From Durusdinium trenchii (taxonomy: Eukaryota > Sar > Dinophyceae > Suessiales > Symbiodiniaceae), in assembly GCA_963970005.1 (NCBI GenBank), contig CAXAMN010004114.1, positions 222,513-286,512 on the forward strand: a stretch of 64,000 bases of DNA, given 5' to 3'. Positions within the stretch are counted from its first letter, which is position 1; each line of letters starts with the position of its first letter. Made by a program: the position numbers and the translations under genes. The notes under the pieces are model-generated. The model made no database searches. It had not been told where the DNA came from and saw nothing but the letters and a program-made list of their open reading frames with translations. Shown here piece by piece: positions 47,885-59,380 of this stretch.

Positions 47885-47975
47885 TCGAAAAAATATGTCC
47901 AGGGGGGATTCGAACCACAACGTCACCGAATCCTCTAGTGGCACCACAACGTCGCCTAGTGGCTAGTGGTGCGTA
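47885..47975 (-). other. tRNA-like sequence (possible SINE relic)
   Basis: On the reverse strand GGTTCGAATCC is a perfect B-box/T-loop motif, and TAGCCACTAGG upstream is A-box-like, about 55 bases away. The TPsiC stem does not pair well and I could not fold a full cloverleaf, so this is not a functional tRNA call. A tRNA-derived SINE or a decayed tRNA is possible. Confidence 0.3.
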
Positions 47976-48094
47976 TGGGGCCATGTAATCAAGCAATTTA
48001 ACTATAAACCATTTACAGGCACATTTTTGGAGTGGTAGCTGACAGAGAATTCGGGCCATGTCTTTGCAAACACCAGAGCACCATATATGTATAA

Positions 48095-48215
48095 AGTAAA
48101 AACGTCTTTTACTTTTACCATTTGTCAAGTAAAAGACGCCTTTCACTGAGTCAAGGACGTCTTTTGCTTCTTGTAGTTGCCGTTGTAAAAGACGTACTTT
48201 ACGGAGTAAAGTCCT
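48095..48215. repeat. Clustered inverted repeats of GTAAAAGACG
   Basis: CGTCTTTTAC near 48104 is followed by its exact reverse complement GTAAAAGACG near 48128. A second diverged pair (GACGTCTTTTGC near 48159 and GTAAAAGACGTA near 48185) follows. This makes nested hairpins about 35-40 bases long, possibly a small foldback element. Confidence 0.6.
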
Positions 48216-48564
48216 GCTTTCCACCATTTCCACGAACAGTTTTTGGAGGTCAACTTTTGCTATCAGTTTTGCAGAAAATAGAGTCCAGTAAAACGAGGCC
48301 TTTGGCTTGGAGGGTATGCGTTTGGGAGGGCACTGGAGGGACCAGCTAAGGTAGATACCCAGGATTAATTACGCATTTGATCAGCCCGGACTCCTTATTT
48401 TTTCCTTGGTTCCAAACCCCCTGAACACACGTTGGTCCAAAGGATTTTATAACAAGCACCTTTTGGGAAAAAAAACTAGGGCACCATTGAAAAAATACAA
48501 AGTCACCTTGGTTCTGTAGGAGTTTAATTCGTAAAATCCTGGGGATCTACCTTAGCTGTCGGTA

Positions 48565-48685
48565 CCAAGGGGGATCGAAGCAGGTTCCAGAGCAAAGCTC
48601 CAAGACAGGCTCCGGAGCAGGTTCTGCACCAATTTCTGGAGCAGGCTCCAGACGGAGCAGGTTCCGGGGTGGCGCACGTCCCCGG
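48565..48685. repeat. Degenerate minisatellite, second block of GGAGCAGGTTCC type
   Basis: Units such as GAAGCAGGTTCCAGAGCA and GGAGCAGGTTCTG match the block at 47280-47445. About 1.1 kb of unrelated sequence separates the two. Confidence 0.75.
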
Positions 48686-51540
48686 GCAGGTTTGGTGTTC
48701 ATTTGGACACGCTGACATGACTCATATTGTCACGCTGACATCTATTCTCACGTTCGCCGATGTGTGTGTGTGTGTGTGTGTGTCAACGTGCATATGGAGT
48801 CTCCACATGTTTAGCTTCGTCAGTAGGAACCCAATGTTTCGCAACTAAGGGCCCAGAGTTTCGCAATTAATATGTTTAGTCTGTTTAGTCACTAAAAAAC
48901 TTTAAAACAACACCCTCCCTTGCCACTTGCAGTGATGCTTCTTTACGGTAACTCTGGGCTAGGCTTAGGGTTTCTTTGGGCTTGGCTTGGGCTTCACTTC
49001 TTCACGGCTGTCTTTGGCCTAGGTCCCTTAGGTTTGGAGTTTCACTTCTTTGGGGTGTCTTTGGTGCTTCACTGCTTTCATCACTTCTTTAGGATTTCTT
49101 TCGGCTTGGTGCACCGGTTGCGCTTGTTTTAGGCTTGGCTTAGGTTTCTATACAACATTATGTGAGCTGGCTTTCAACCTGGCTTCCAAAAATGGTTACG
49201 GGTTGCGCTTCCTTCCGGTGTGTCAAACTGTAGTGCATGAGAATGGCAATCCTTCTTAAGAACTTTTTTTCAATAACCGAGGGCCTTTGTTTGGCAGTCT
49301 GTTTCCTGGAATAGGTCGGTCCAATCTGGGCGCTTTTTGAAGGCCAGAAGCAATACTACTTTCAATCAAACAGCCTAAGCTTCCTGACCTGCTTTCCGTC
49401 CAGTTTTCCCTCATAGTTTCAAACTTTTAAGCTGTTCAGATCCTGTCCTCCTGCGCCATTGCCATTCCAGCCCAAGTTTCCTGACTCATTTCCTGTCTCT
49501 CCAACTCATAGTTTCAATCTTTGAAGCCTTCTAGACCCCACGTCCCTCCGGCCCAAAATGTTTCTCACTCAGGTTTCCTGACTCACGGCTTCGGCTTGCA
49601 CTTCCGAGTTAAGGACCTTCCAGCACTTTAGATTCTCTCATAGGTTTCCTGACTTTCCTGACTCGGACATGGTCTCCTGACTTTGCTTTACTGGTTTCCG
49701 GATTCTGTCATCATCCCACGTTGAAGCTTTCAGGTTGAAGTGCCACATGGCATTCAAACTATATATATATACACAGTACATACATGCACACATACGTACC
49801 TGCCCACCTACCCACCTACCCTGCCCTACCCTACCCTACCCTACCCAGTATATTCTGTATATGTACATATTTCATCTCTCCTGCGGCGTGCGGCATTTCA
49901 CACATTCCTGTCGGGAAAATTGCATACTTCAATATTTGCGGTGCTTCCGTGCCAAGCTGTTGCCGCTGCCGTGAAGCAAGGAAGGTGGAGCAAGAAGTTT
50001 GGCTGTGAGCTTGTGTCCAGTTCCAACACTTAAGAATTCAGCCATGTCCTAATCGTTGTATAGTCGAAGGACGTTGTGTTGCGAACCACGAAACGTTATA
50101 TACATTTTGTTACGTTGGCAATGCCTGTATGCCGATGGGTTTGTGCAACAAGCTGGAGCACCAGATGAAAAGATTTGAACCCCAGGCTAGAAAAGCAACT
50201 GTTGCGGACCACTGCGGCATGCTCCGTTCTCTTGAAGAAAATGATGGCAGACTTGCAGGTAACACGAACCTCGACACAAAGGTGGCTACATTCAAACAGA
50301 TATGGGTCGTGAGTTCACATGACGTGGATGTTAACCATTGTTAACCGCCCATAGGGTTTGTTCGTGTACTGTTTCGTAGTTTGCGTGCTTCTGCAGAATT
50401 TCATCTTCGCCACTGCAATTCAAACACGTTTCCCACTTCTACTTAGCGTGAACTTGTCACTGCCAACGACGGTCGAATGATCAGCAATGTGGTCAAGCAC
50501 CTTGCTCCCGTTCGCTTTGTTTCGCTTCGATCGCTGTGTACCTCCAGCATCCAAAAATGTTGTCCAGCCCTTGTGAACCTGTGAGCAGTGGCACGCAGGA
50601 GTCACGCTTTGGCCCACAGACCTGCAAGAGAAGAGCATGGGGCCATGAGGCCTATCCATGAGGCCTAAGTGCGCAACGATCTTCGAACAGGTTGCCATTT
50701 GGACTGGACACTTTTGTGCGAATGTGGAGAGCATCCTCGACCTCACCGGTCTTGGAACCTTACTCCGCTGGCCTGAAGCTTGTCAGCGTCGGTATTCCAC
50801 TTTGTTGTTGTACAGAAACTTGCAGCGCGGTTGCTTCTTGTCTCGACCTTGCTTGACAACTTGCATACCGGGTTCCCTTTCCCTCTCAGCCTGCCTGAAG
50901 CTGAAGCCATGAAATCTAACGGCTACGATGTTGAGTTGCACACGATTGCAATGTTAGCTCAGGCCGTGTTTGCAACTTTCCCAGACAAATTTTGACCCAA
51001 GCCACAAGTTTTCGTCGGTAAGTTTCAAGATGTGTTCGACATTGGGATGAAACAAGTCGTGTGTTCTGGTTGGACACTCCTGACAGTATTTCATCGCATT
51101 TGGTGGCATCGGAGCGATCGTGCCTTGGCATCTAATTGGCTCGATGGCTAGTTTCCATCAGCTTGTTTATTGGGACTATTGCACGCCAATCCAAGGTATT
51201 CCTTGGCTGGACTGTGAAAGAAATGATCGCCGTCTAGTGTGCAAGATGGCAGCATGCGAACCAGGTTTTCCACACGTTCGCTGAATTATTCAGCCTGAAT
51301 ACGCGCGCTTGAGCTGCGTGGCAAATTTGCCAAGCCAACATGGCAAGTTGCTCAAGGACTAACAGCTCACTCAGATTGCACCAGCAAGTGTACGGTTCGA
51401 CAAGGTGCATTTGCACGCGTCGAAGTCCGATGCGTCAGACTCCAGAGACTCGTCGCAAGAACCTCAAAAAGGATCAAAAAGGAGCTACTCGTACAACGAA
51501 GCTACACAGGAACTAAGACTAGTGATATCTAGTTTGTGTG
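48686..51540. other. Gene-poor stretch with minor repeats
   Basis: Contains a (GT)n run at 48764-48782, degenerate CACTTCTTTGG-like repeats at 48940-49120, several GTTTCCTGACT repeats between 49380 and 49670, and CCTAC/CTACC repeats at 49800-49845. The frame at 50129-50344 (+) has exon-like composition (CNKLEHQMKRFEPQARKATV) and a donor-like CAG|GTAACACG near 50260, but no recognised domain. No gene is asserted. Confidence 0.4.
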
Positions 51541-51548
51541 TATATATA

Positions 51549-51612
51549 CTGTACATACATACATACATACATACATGATCATATATGAATATATATATAT
51601 ATATATATTCAT
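51549..51612. repeat. (ACAT)n plus palindromic (AT)n microsatellite, unoccupied
   Basis: Six to seven ACAT units (51551-51576), a GATC, then a palindromic gaatatat...atatattc run. No LINE A-tract or GGCTCAAG end adjoins it, so it is an ACAT site without an insertion. Confidence 0.88.
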
Positions 51613-51734
51613 TTAAGGTCGGCAGGGTCGGTGATGAAGAATTATTTGATGTCGGCCATTTCAAGCACACTCCCTGAAGCTTGAGGCTCAAGCCAAAACG
51701 GTTCTAGGAGTCTCTCTCCTACAAAAGAGCGCAG

Positions 51735-52110
51735 TGCCTTTGCAGCGCAGCACTTGGTGCTCTCCAAGGGGTCGGATGTACGCCCTGGTGCTCCTGGGTC
51801 GCCGCCGCTGTGCGGGTGTGATTTGCGTGGCAGGCGCAGCACTTGGTGCTCTCCAAGGAGTCGGATGTCTGCCCTGGTGCTCCTGGTCGCGGCCGCTGCG
51901 CAGGTGTGAGTTGCGTGGCAGGCGCAGCACTGGTGCTCTCCAGGGGGCTGAATGCTCCTGGGTCGCCGCTTCTGTGCGGGTGTGGCAGGCGCAGCGCTTG
52001 GTGCTCTCCAAGGAGTCGGATGTCTGCCCTGGTTCTTCTTGCGCAGGTGTGAGTTGCCTGGCAGGCGCAGCACTTCCCTGGTGTCGCTTGCGGCAGGCCC
52101 AGCGGGCTTT
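51735..52110. repeat. Tandem repeat, about 100-bp unit (about four copies)
   Basis: The unit reads GCGCAGCACTTGGTGCTCTCC, AAGGAGTCGGATGTCTGCCC, TGGTGCTCCTGGTCGC and GCAGGTGTGAGTTGCGTGGCA in order. Copies differ by truncation and substitutions. Long overlapping frames on both strands here are repeat translation only. Confidence 0.85.
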
Positions 52111-52630
52111 CGCGGCGAGACCCATCGTGCCAATCTTGTCAGACTGTGCTCCCGGCAATGACCGACGTGCACTGACCTGTCCTGTACTTTACGAATATCG
52201 ACGCGATGTCTGAAACATGCACCCTTTCAGCACGGGCATGACACGCAGGGCATGTGGAGTCCCACTTCTCCAGTCTTTGGTTTTGTATTTCATGTTATCA
52301 TGCGTCTAGCCCTCATTCTCAACTTACGGTTACGCCATTAAAATATGTGGAGGGCGGCCCAGGGTTGATCCGCCCGGAGGTAGTGTATAATTCCTATTCT
52401 GTCCGTATGTTTGGGGGCGACGGGCGGCTCCGTATATTTAAATGTGCAGTTCCTTCATCATTCACAACAATAAAAAACAGCAGGATTGCCGGGCCTTATG
52501 TGGGGGCCTTGGCTCCTCACGTGCCAGTGAAGGCCTCCACGGGCGGCCAAGGCTTCCACATATGGCAAGCCAAGGGCTCCACATAAAGCCACATAAAGCT
52601 GGCCAAGGCCTCCACATAGGGCCAGACAAG
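52111..52630. other. No supported feature
   Basis: Transition between two repeat blocks; GCC/AAGGCCTCCACA phrases from 52500 onward are diverged edges of the next minisatellite. Confidence 0.4.
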
Positions 52631-54470
52631 GCCTCCACACAACCAGGGTCCACGTAGGAGAGTCCACGTAGGGGGCTCCACGTAGGGGGGTGGTCCACAT
52701 AACCAGGGTCCACGTAGGAGAGTCCACGTAGGGGGCTCCACGTATACGGGGGTCCACATAACCACGTAGGAGAGTCCACGTAGGGGGCTCCACGTAGGGG
52801 CGTCCACATAAGCAGGGTCCACGGGGTCCACATAAGCAGGGTCCACGTAAGAGAGTCCACGTATAGGGGGCTCCACGTGGGGGGGTCCACATAAGCAGGG
52901 TCCACGTAAGAGAGTCCACGTAGGGGGCTCCACGTAGGGGGGGTCCACATAAGCAGGTTCCACGTAAGAGAGTCCACGTAGGGGGCTCCACGTAGGAGGG
53001 TCCACATAAGCAGGGTCCACGCAAGAGAGTCCACGTAGGAGCCCCCTCCACGTAGGGGGGTCCACATATAAGCAGGGTCCACGTAAGAGAGTCCACGTAG
53101 GGAGCTCCACGTGGGGGGGTCCACATAAGCAGGGTCCACGTAGGAGAGTCCACGTAGGGGGCTCGACGTAGGGGGGTCCACATAACCAGGGTCCACGTAG
53201 GAGAGTCCTAGGGGGGTCCACATAAGCAGGGTCCACGTAAGAGAGTCCACGTAGGGGGCTCCACGTAGGGGGGTCCACAGATAACCAGGATCCACGTAGG
53301 AGAGTCCAAGTGGGGGGCTCCATGTAGGGGGGTCCACCTTCGTAAGAGAGTCCACGTAGGGGGCTCCACGTATAGTGGGTCCACATAAGCAGGGTCCACG
53401 TAAGAGAGTCCACGTAGGGGGCTCCACGGGGGTCCACATAAGCAGGGTCCACGTAAGAGAGTCCACGTAGGGGGCTCCACGTAGGGGGTCCACATAACCA
53501 GGTGCACGTAGGAGAGTCCACGTAGGGGGCTCCACGTAGGGGGGTCCACATAANNNNNNNNNNNNNNNNNNNNNNNNNNNNNNNNNNNNNNNNNNNNNNN
53601 NNNNNNNNNNNNNNNNNNNNNNNNNNNNNNNNNNNNNNNNNNNNNNNNNNNNNGGGTCCACAGATAACCAGGATCCACGTAGGAGAGTCCAAGTGGGGGG
53701 CTCCACGTAGGGGGGTCCACATAAGCAGGGTCTTCGTAAGAGAGTCCACGTAGGGGGCTCCACGTATAGTGGGTCCACATAAGCAGGGTCCACGTAAGAG
53801 AGTCCACGTAGGGGGCTCCACGGGGGTCCACATAAGCAGGGTCCACGTAAGAGAGTCCACGTAGGGGGCTCCACGTAGGGGTCCACATAACCAGGTCCAC
53901 GTAGGAGAGTCCACGTAGGGGGCTCCATGTAGGGGGTCCACATAAGCAGGGTCCACGTAAGTAGGGGGGTCCACATAAGCAGGGTCCACGTAAGAGAGTC
54001 CACGTAGGGGGCTCCAGTCCACATAAGCAGGGTCCATGTAGGGGGTCCACGTAGGAGAGTCCACGTAGGGGGCTCCACGTAAAGGGGTCCACATAAGCAG
54101 GGTCCACGTAAGAGAGTCCACATAAGGGGCTCCACGTAGGGGGCTCCACAAAACCAGGGTCCACGTAGGAGAGTCCGATAGGTCCACGCTTAGTGAGTTA
54201 GTTCACCTAGGTAGGGTCCATGTATGGGGGGTCCAAGCAAGGGGCAGGAGGGTCCATGTAAGGAGGGCCATGATGCCAGGCTGCGCAAAAGGAAAGTTGT
54301 TGTGAGATTATCTACCTACGGAGCTAGGTCCAAGTAAGAGGGTCCACGTAAGTCGGGTCCATGTAAGAGTTTCCACATACGGGGGCGTCACGTATGTAAG
54401 CAGGGGCCATGTAAGGAAAGGCATGAAACGAAGGTCGACTGAGGCAAGGTCCACGTAAGAGGGTCCACGC
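52630..54470. repeat. Long minisatellite, about 57-bp unit made of four 14-bp subunits, with an N gap
   Basis: The basic motif is TCCACGTAGGGGGC. Four variants make a higher-order unit of about 57 bases: a TCCACATAAGCAGGG form, a TCCACGTAAGAGAG form, a TCCACGTAGGGGGC form and a TCCACGTAGGGGGG form. Because 57 is a multiple of three and the motif lacks reverse-strand stops, all three reverse frames stay open over hundreds of codons (VDPAYVDPPTWSPLRGLSY). Edges at 52500-52630 and 54180-54470 are degenerate. Confidence 0.93.
53554..53653. other. Assembly gap of 100 N
   Basis: A run of exactly 100 N inside the minisatellite. Sequence on the two sides repeats itself almost exactly for about 270 bases, so the true distance and copy number are unknown. 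Confidence 0.98.
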
Positions 54471-57230
54471 AGTTCTCTTGAGGGCAGCCAAATGCCTCGG
54501 CATTCAACCAATACCTGCTTTCTAGTTCACAGCCAAGAGAAGACTCTGTTGAGCTTGACTCTAGTCCGAATTGGTGAAATGATTCAAGAAATGCCTTTCC
54601 GCATGTCTTTTCCGCATGTTTTAATGGCTGGGCGGCCCCAGCAGATCCTGCACGGAGGTACACTAAAATACCTGTTCGGCTATTTTAATATCCGCATATT
54701 TTATTGTAGTAACCGTACCTCGTTGCGATGGACCGTCCCTAGGCTATCCAGTTGGCGGCTGTTGCCATGGCGCCCTTGGCAGGGGAGGAACAGCAGAACC
54801 AGAGCACCTGCAACCCTTTCAGCATGTGGTCAGATGCCGACCACGAAACAGCATGTCAGGAGGCGTGCTCATGGCCAACAAGTGCAGTTTGACAACAGCC
54901 AACAACCTGTCTCCTCAAGCCGCGGGGAGTTCGAGCATTGTGGCTTGGTGTTAGGAGCCTGCCGGATGCTTGGGGTGGCCTCGACTGCCAAGGATTGTGG
55001 ATTGCACCCCAACAAAGAGGTGACAATGGATTGGGCCAAGCATGTGGACACCCAATACCATTGGGTGCAAGTGCGCACGGCCAAGAAAGAATTCCGCCTC
55101 AAGAAAGAGAGCTCTGACCGCACGCTAGCTAGCTGAGGTGCTCACAAATGACAAAACCTGTCACCGGAGAGAAAATGAACAAAGCCATGAAGGGCATGAA
55201 CTTCCACTTTTTCGAAGGTGAGCACGAGCTCACGCTCAGAGCTTGAAGTACTTCTTCCTGCGTAAGGTGTACTGAGAGAGGCATAGGCTAATTCTGACTT
55301 GTTTTCTACTTCTGGGATATGTTAAGCTGATCAGATGTTGGGTCAGTTACATGTACCGTTGCATGTTTGTGTTTCACTGCCGCCGGTTAGTTTATAGAGT
55401 TTGGCTTAATTTCACTGATCAGGAAAGAAGTGTGCCTTAGTTTGACTCTATCCTTTTTTGGGTACTGTGACCCTGTGTCACTTTTCTTTGCGGGCCTAAA
55501 ATCTCCCTTCACAGTCGGTGTAAATTTGGTTGGCTGTCTCAAATTGGTGTCGCCCTGCTTTGTTGTTGCGCTGAAAGTTGAACGAAGCAGATGAACAACA
55601 ACAAACAGACCCACCAACAACCAAAAGCAGGCTATACAACGCAGAAACAAGATGACGCAAGCAGCAAAGGCTGGATTGGAAAATGGTACCAACAAAAGGT
55701 TGGCAATTGCAACGCGGTCCGCTATGGTGAGTTCTTATGCGCATGTTTTTCCTCGCAATAGACCCTGCCAACCTTCGAGGTGTGTGTGGTTCCGCCTTGA
55801 TCCATCTCTTTTGCATCAGTTTGCATCCGTGTGATTCAGTTGTTCAATTTGTTGTTTCAATTCTTACTTGCGATTCTTAATGAAACAAAATTTGGTTCCA
55901 ACCCCCATGCGTGAAAATAGTTGTTGTTATAGTACTTGTTTGCGTGAAAATGGTTGTTCACGTGACAATGCCAACTTGAGGCCAGAAAAATCTATATGAG
56001 CAACCGACAAAACATGCAATGACTATTTTAGTAAAGAGCGGTCGTGAATCTCAGGAATTTGGCTAAAACCAGCAAAAGCGATAGGCCCCCCTCAAAAGCA
56101 ATAACCTTATTTCCGCAGTGTTTGGATATGTTCAGCATGTTGACATTGTGGCTAAAACCTGCAAAAACGATAGGCTCCCCTCAAAAGCGATAACCTCCCT
56201 AAATCATGTCCTTTGCTTGACAGTACGTTTTGGCAGACGCTCATATAACAAAAAGTTACTTCAGAACGTTTGCTTGTCTGGGTAAAGCTTGGATCGACTT
56301 GAGCACTCCGTCAGCGGGCCCTTGCACTATGCTACTAGAAACCATTGTCATTCACTCTTTCAACCACCATGTTGAACATGTTCTAAACTTGTGGTTTTCG
56401 CAAAACTGCGCAGTTAACCGTTGCACTTGTGGTTCCTCAGCGGGCAACCTGTCAGACCCTCGAAGCCGCCGTGGTGAAGACCTTAGCCTTGCAGATTTTG
56501 GGTTGTGCGTTCAACTGTTTATAGTTTTTTTAAATCCCCCCTGAACAGATGTAACAGGATGTATATATACAGGATATGTAATTACAATACGTTTCACCTT
56601 TCTCCCCTGGTCTATCGTTCGTTATTTCAGGGTAGCAGCCTGACTGCTTACCTAGAAGTCCAATCTCAAAACTGGCAACGCGCGAAACCAAATTAGAGTA
56701 GATACGCTATGGGCACAAACTACCGGTGAAAGGTCACAAGTATTGGCATGTATTGGCTGGTGGAGAGTGCAACTTGTTTACAGCTTTTTCAGGTTCAAAG
56801 TTAGTGTGTTTAGTTTCCAAGAAGGTGTTGATCATTTGATAGGATTTGATGGATTTGTTGCTTTTGTGGATGTAGCAATCCACGTTCAAAGGAGAGAAAG
56901 CGCTGGGGCCCACTGGGGGTTCGACAGAAATGGCAAGTTCTTCTTCCTGCTGTCGCTATCTTCGAAAGTACAGCAGGAAACTTGCACTGGGATGCCTCAG
57001 AGAAATATGAAGCACTCGGTTTGGCGTAGAGAACGTCTCCGGGTAGCGCTGAACTTTGGCAGTATATTTCGGGATGTGGACCAAAAGTGTAAGTACAGCA
57101 TAGCACTTGAACCCAGAAGCCTTGCAGATGATATGATGAGGGATGACCTATATGATCCCACGTCCTCGTAGGTTAAGACGAACTTAGGAGGATGTCTTCT
57201 TTCGTAGGGTTTGGGCTCAGAGCAGAGTGA
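54471..57230. other. Gene-poor stretch before the YR retrotransposon
   Basis: No recognised gene. Frames at 54492-55136 (+, 214 aa) and 56743-57171 (+, 142 aa) are the longest but show no domain and have intron-like composition in places. A 46-bp phrase starting GGCTAAAACC is repeated at about 56061 and 56151. The 5' boundary of the retrotransposon is not identifiable, so part of this stretch may be its leader. Confidence 0.4.
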
Positions 57231-57785
57231 ATGCAACCCTGTCGCCTCTGCGAGATTCAGACCGCAGAGGTTGAGGGTACCTGCGTGTTCTGCCGAGCTC
57301 GCAATAGGTTCTGGCATAGCCTGGATCGCCTTCCGGTCGTTGCCAGAGGCTGGGCACTCACAAATCTCCGGATTTGGACTGGCGTGGTTGAGGAAGAGTG
57401 CGAGAAGCTCGAGGAAGCCCGGGAGGCCCGTGAGGCGGCCGAAAGCACTACCGCTCCCAAGAGTGCACCAGCCTCGAAGAACGCCAATACTCCTAGAGAG
57501 GGGAGTGGCCAGGAGAAGGACGACAAGCCCGACAAGCGGTGGATCAGCCCGAGAAGAGAGGAGCCAAGGTCAGGGGAGAAACCTTCTCCTAGAGGAGTAG
57601 TTGAAGTGGAAGGCACCGAGGAGGGAAAGACTTCCAGTGCATCAAGGCCGGAGAAGGAAAAGCGCGACAAGGAGCAACAGCAGAGGGAGGAGACCAAGAT
57701 CCAGGAGTCGGTCCAGGCACAGGAGACGTCGGGGCAAGACTTCAAGTCCAAGGACTGGAAAGAAGGAGAAGAAGGCAGAGGCTGA
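57231..57785 (+). CDS. YR element gag-like N-terminal ORF with a zinc-binding motif
   Basis: 184 codons from ATG 57231. Residues 4-22 hold CRLC...CVFC, a C-x2-C-x12-C-x2-C zinc ribbon-like motif. The segment NRFWHSLDRLPVVARGWAL is the only other complex part. From residue 55 on the protein is a Glu/Lys/Arg-rich, probably coiled or disordered, linker. In other retroelements such a protein would be the gag or nucleocapsid precursor. It ends in a frame different from the following gag-like segments, so a frameshift near 57780 probably split one longer ORF. Confidence 0.55.
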   Translation: MQPCRLCEIQTAEVEGTCVFCRARNRFWHSLDRLPVVARGWALTNLRIWTGVVEEECEKLEEAREAREAAESTTAPKSAPASKNANTPREGSGQEKDDKPDKRWISPRREEPRSGEKPSPRGVVEVEGTEEGKTSSASRPEKEKRDKEQQQREETKIQESVQAQETSGQDFKSKDWKEGEEGRG

Positions 57786-59380
57786 AGAACGAGGTAAAGA
57801 GAAGAAAGCAAAGCCAACCGTCAAGCCACCCACTACACCTTCCAGATCTCCCCCACGGGAGCGAAGGACGGGGCCACCATCACCGGTTGCTTGACCTCAA
57901 GGTAGGCAGTGGTCTGGACCTATCAGCAGTTGGCAAAGGGAACCCCAGTATTGGGGGCAAAACAAGGGCAGAGGAAAGAAGGAGAGTCAGTATTACTTCG
58001 GGCGCTAGCCTGAAGAGAGGTGAGACGATCTTCAATGCCACCGGCTAGAAGACCAGCAGCAGCTGTGGACCCTCCTAGATTAAGGGGAGGAAGGGCAAGA
58101 CTTCGACGGCCGGCTGCCATTGTCGAGCCTGCCAGAGAAGAGGTAGAAGGTAGGAGAGAGGGGGTGGGGAGAAGTTTGAAGAAGGTGAGTTGGTGCCATG
58201 CCATCAGGTGCCAATCGAAGTGCTGAGGAGGAGGCTCCCGATCGAGGCAAGCGGAGTCTACTGGGGCCAGAGTGGAGGGATTTCAGGGTTGGTCCAAGGC
58301 GTTCATGTTCGGAGCAAGGAGGACGTAGAGCTCGAAGTGGTCATTCAGGGGACCAACCTGGAATCCATCTTGAAGTGGGCCTCGGGGTCCGAAGACAATC
58401 CATCTATGCGGGACGAGGTGCACAGGCCCCCTCGAAGCAGACAACTACCTCCACGGCGAGTTCATCCGGGCCCGGACGGGAGAAGATCTGCCGTGGATGA
58501 TGAATTTAGTGTCAGAGAAGGGCGAGGAGAAGCGAGAGGACCCGGTGAAGCCTCCTGCAGAGAAGGGGAGGAAGGAAGAGAAGGAGAAGAAGAAAGACAA
58601 AGACAGAGGGAGAAGCAAGGAGAAGGATCGCAGCCGAAAGCGAAGGAGACGGAAGAGCAGCACCAGCAGCTCAAGAGGAGGAAAAGAGAAGAAGAGGATC
58701 TCCTTGAGAGGGGAGGCCAAGAAAGAACTGAAGGGAACGGGGGTCGATCCCGATCCACGTTTCCGCCGGAAATTCGCCGCCAGAGCCGCCAAGAGGGTGA
58801 AGAAGCGTGGGCGAGGCACCTCATCCAGCAGCAGCTCAGGAGCCGGCAGCGGGGACAGCAGCGAGAAGAGCTGTTCACGGAAGATCAGAAGATCCGCAGG
58901 ATGGGGCGCGCCGCGCCAGGCGCTTTGACCTGTGCCGCCTTCCGCGACATCCAGCATTCCCTCTTGACGGTACCGGCAGTGCGTGCAACAGCGGCTTCAA
59001 GGAGGACAAGCCCGAGAGGCGCTGACAGTGGCCTCCTACTTCAGGGGAGGGTGTCGGAGGCTCGCGACACGCTGACCCAAAGACTCAAGAGTTTAGAAAT
59101 GAGCGGAGCTGGAGCATCATGGGCCATCTCTCAGAAGGTGGAACTAGTCCCGCCGGAGAAGCAGTGTTGAGTTCCCGGCCAGAGATGAGGGAGGCAATCC
59201 GAGAGAACCGCGAAGAACAGAAGACCAGAAGCGAGGCCGGCAGGCCAAAAGGCAAAGGAGATTCCGGGACTTCATCTTGGAGAGAGGACGACAGAGGAAA
59301 AGGTCGAGAGGCCAAAGGAAAGAACAAGAAGGGCAAAGAGAAGGGCGAAGGGAAAAGAGCAGAGAAGTGAAAGAAAGGGC
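57786..59380 (+). pseudogene. YR element gag-like remnants, frameshifted
   Basis: The reading switches among frames. Recognisable complex pieces are ASGVYWGQSGGISGLVQGV (near 58240), VIQGTNLESILKWASGSEDN (near 58345) and LTQRLKSLEMSGAGASWAIS (near 59080). Between them lie Arg/Ser- and Lys/Glu-rich runs (58500-58900 and 59190-59370) like RS or KE domains. The changes of frame near 58410, 58900 and 59030 are taken as decay. The family of this region is not recognised beyond its position. Confidence 0.45.

Noticed and set aside
52462-54187. Reverse-strand open frames of more than 500 codons in all three phases
   Set aside because: They are translations of the 57-bp minisatellite and cross the N gap. 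The repeat unit is a multiple of three and lacks reverse-strand stops, so the frames stay open without coding.
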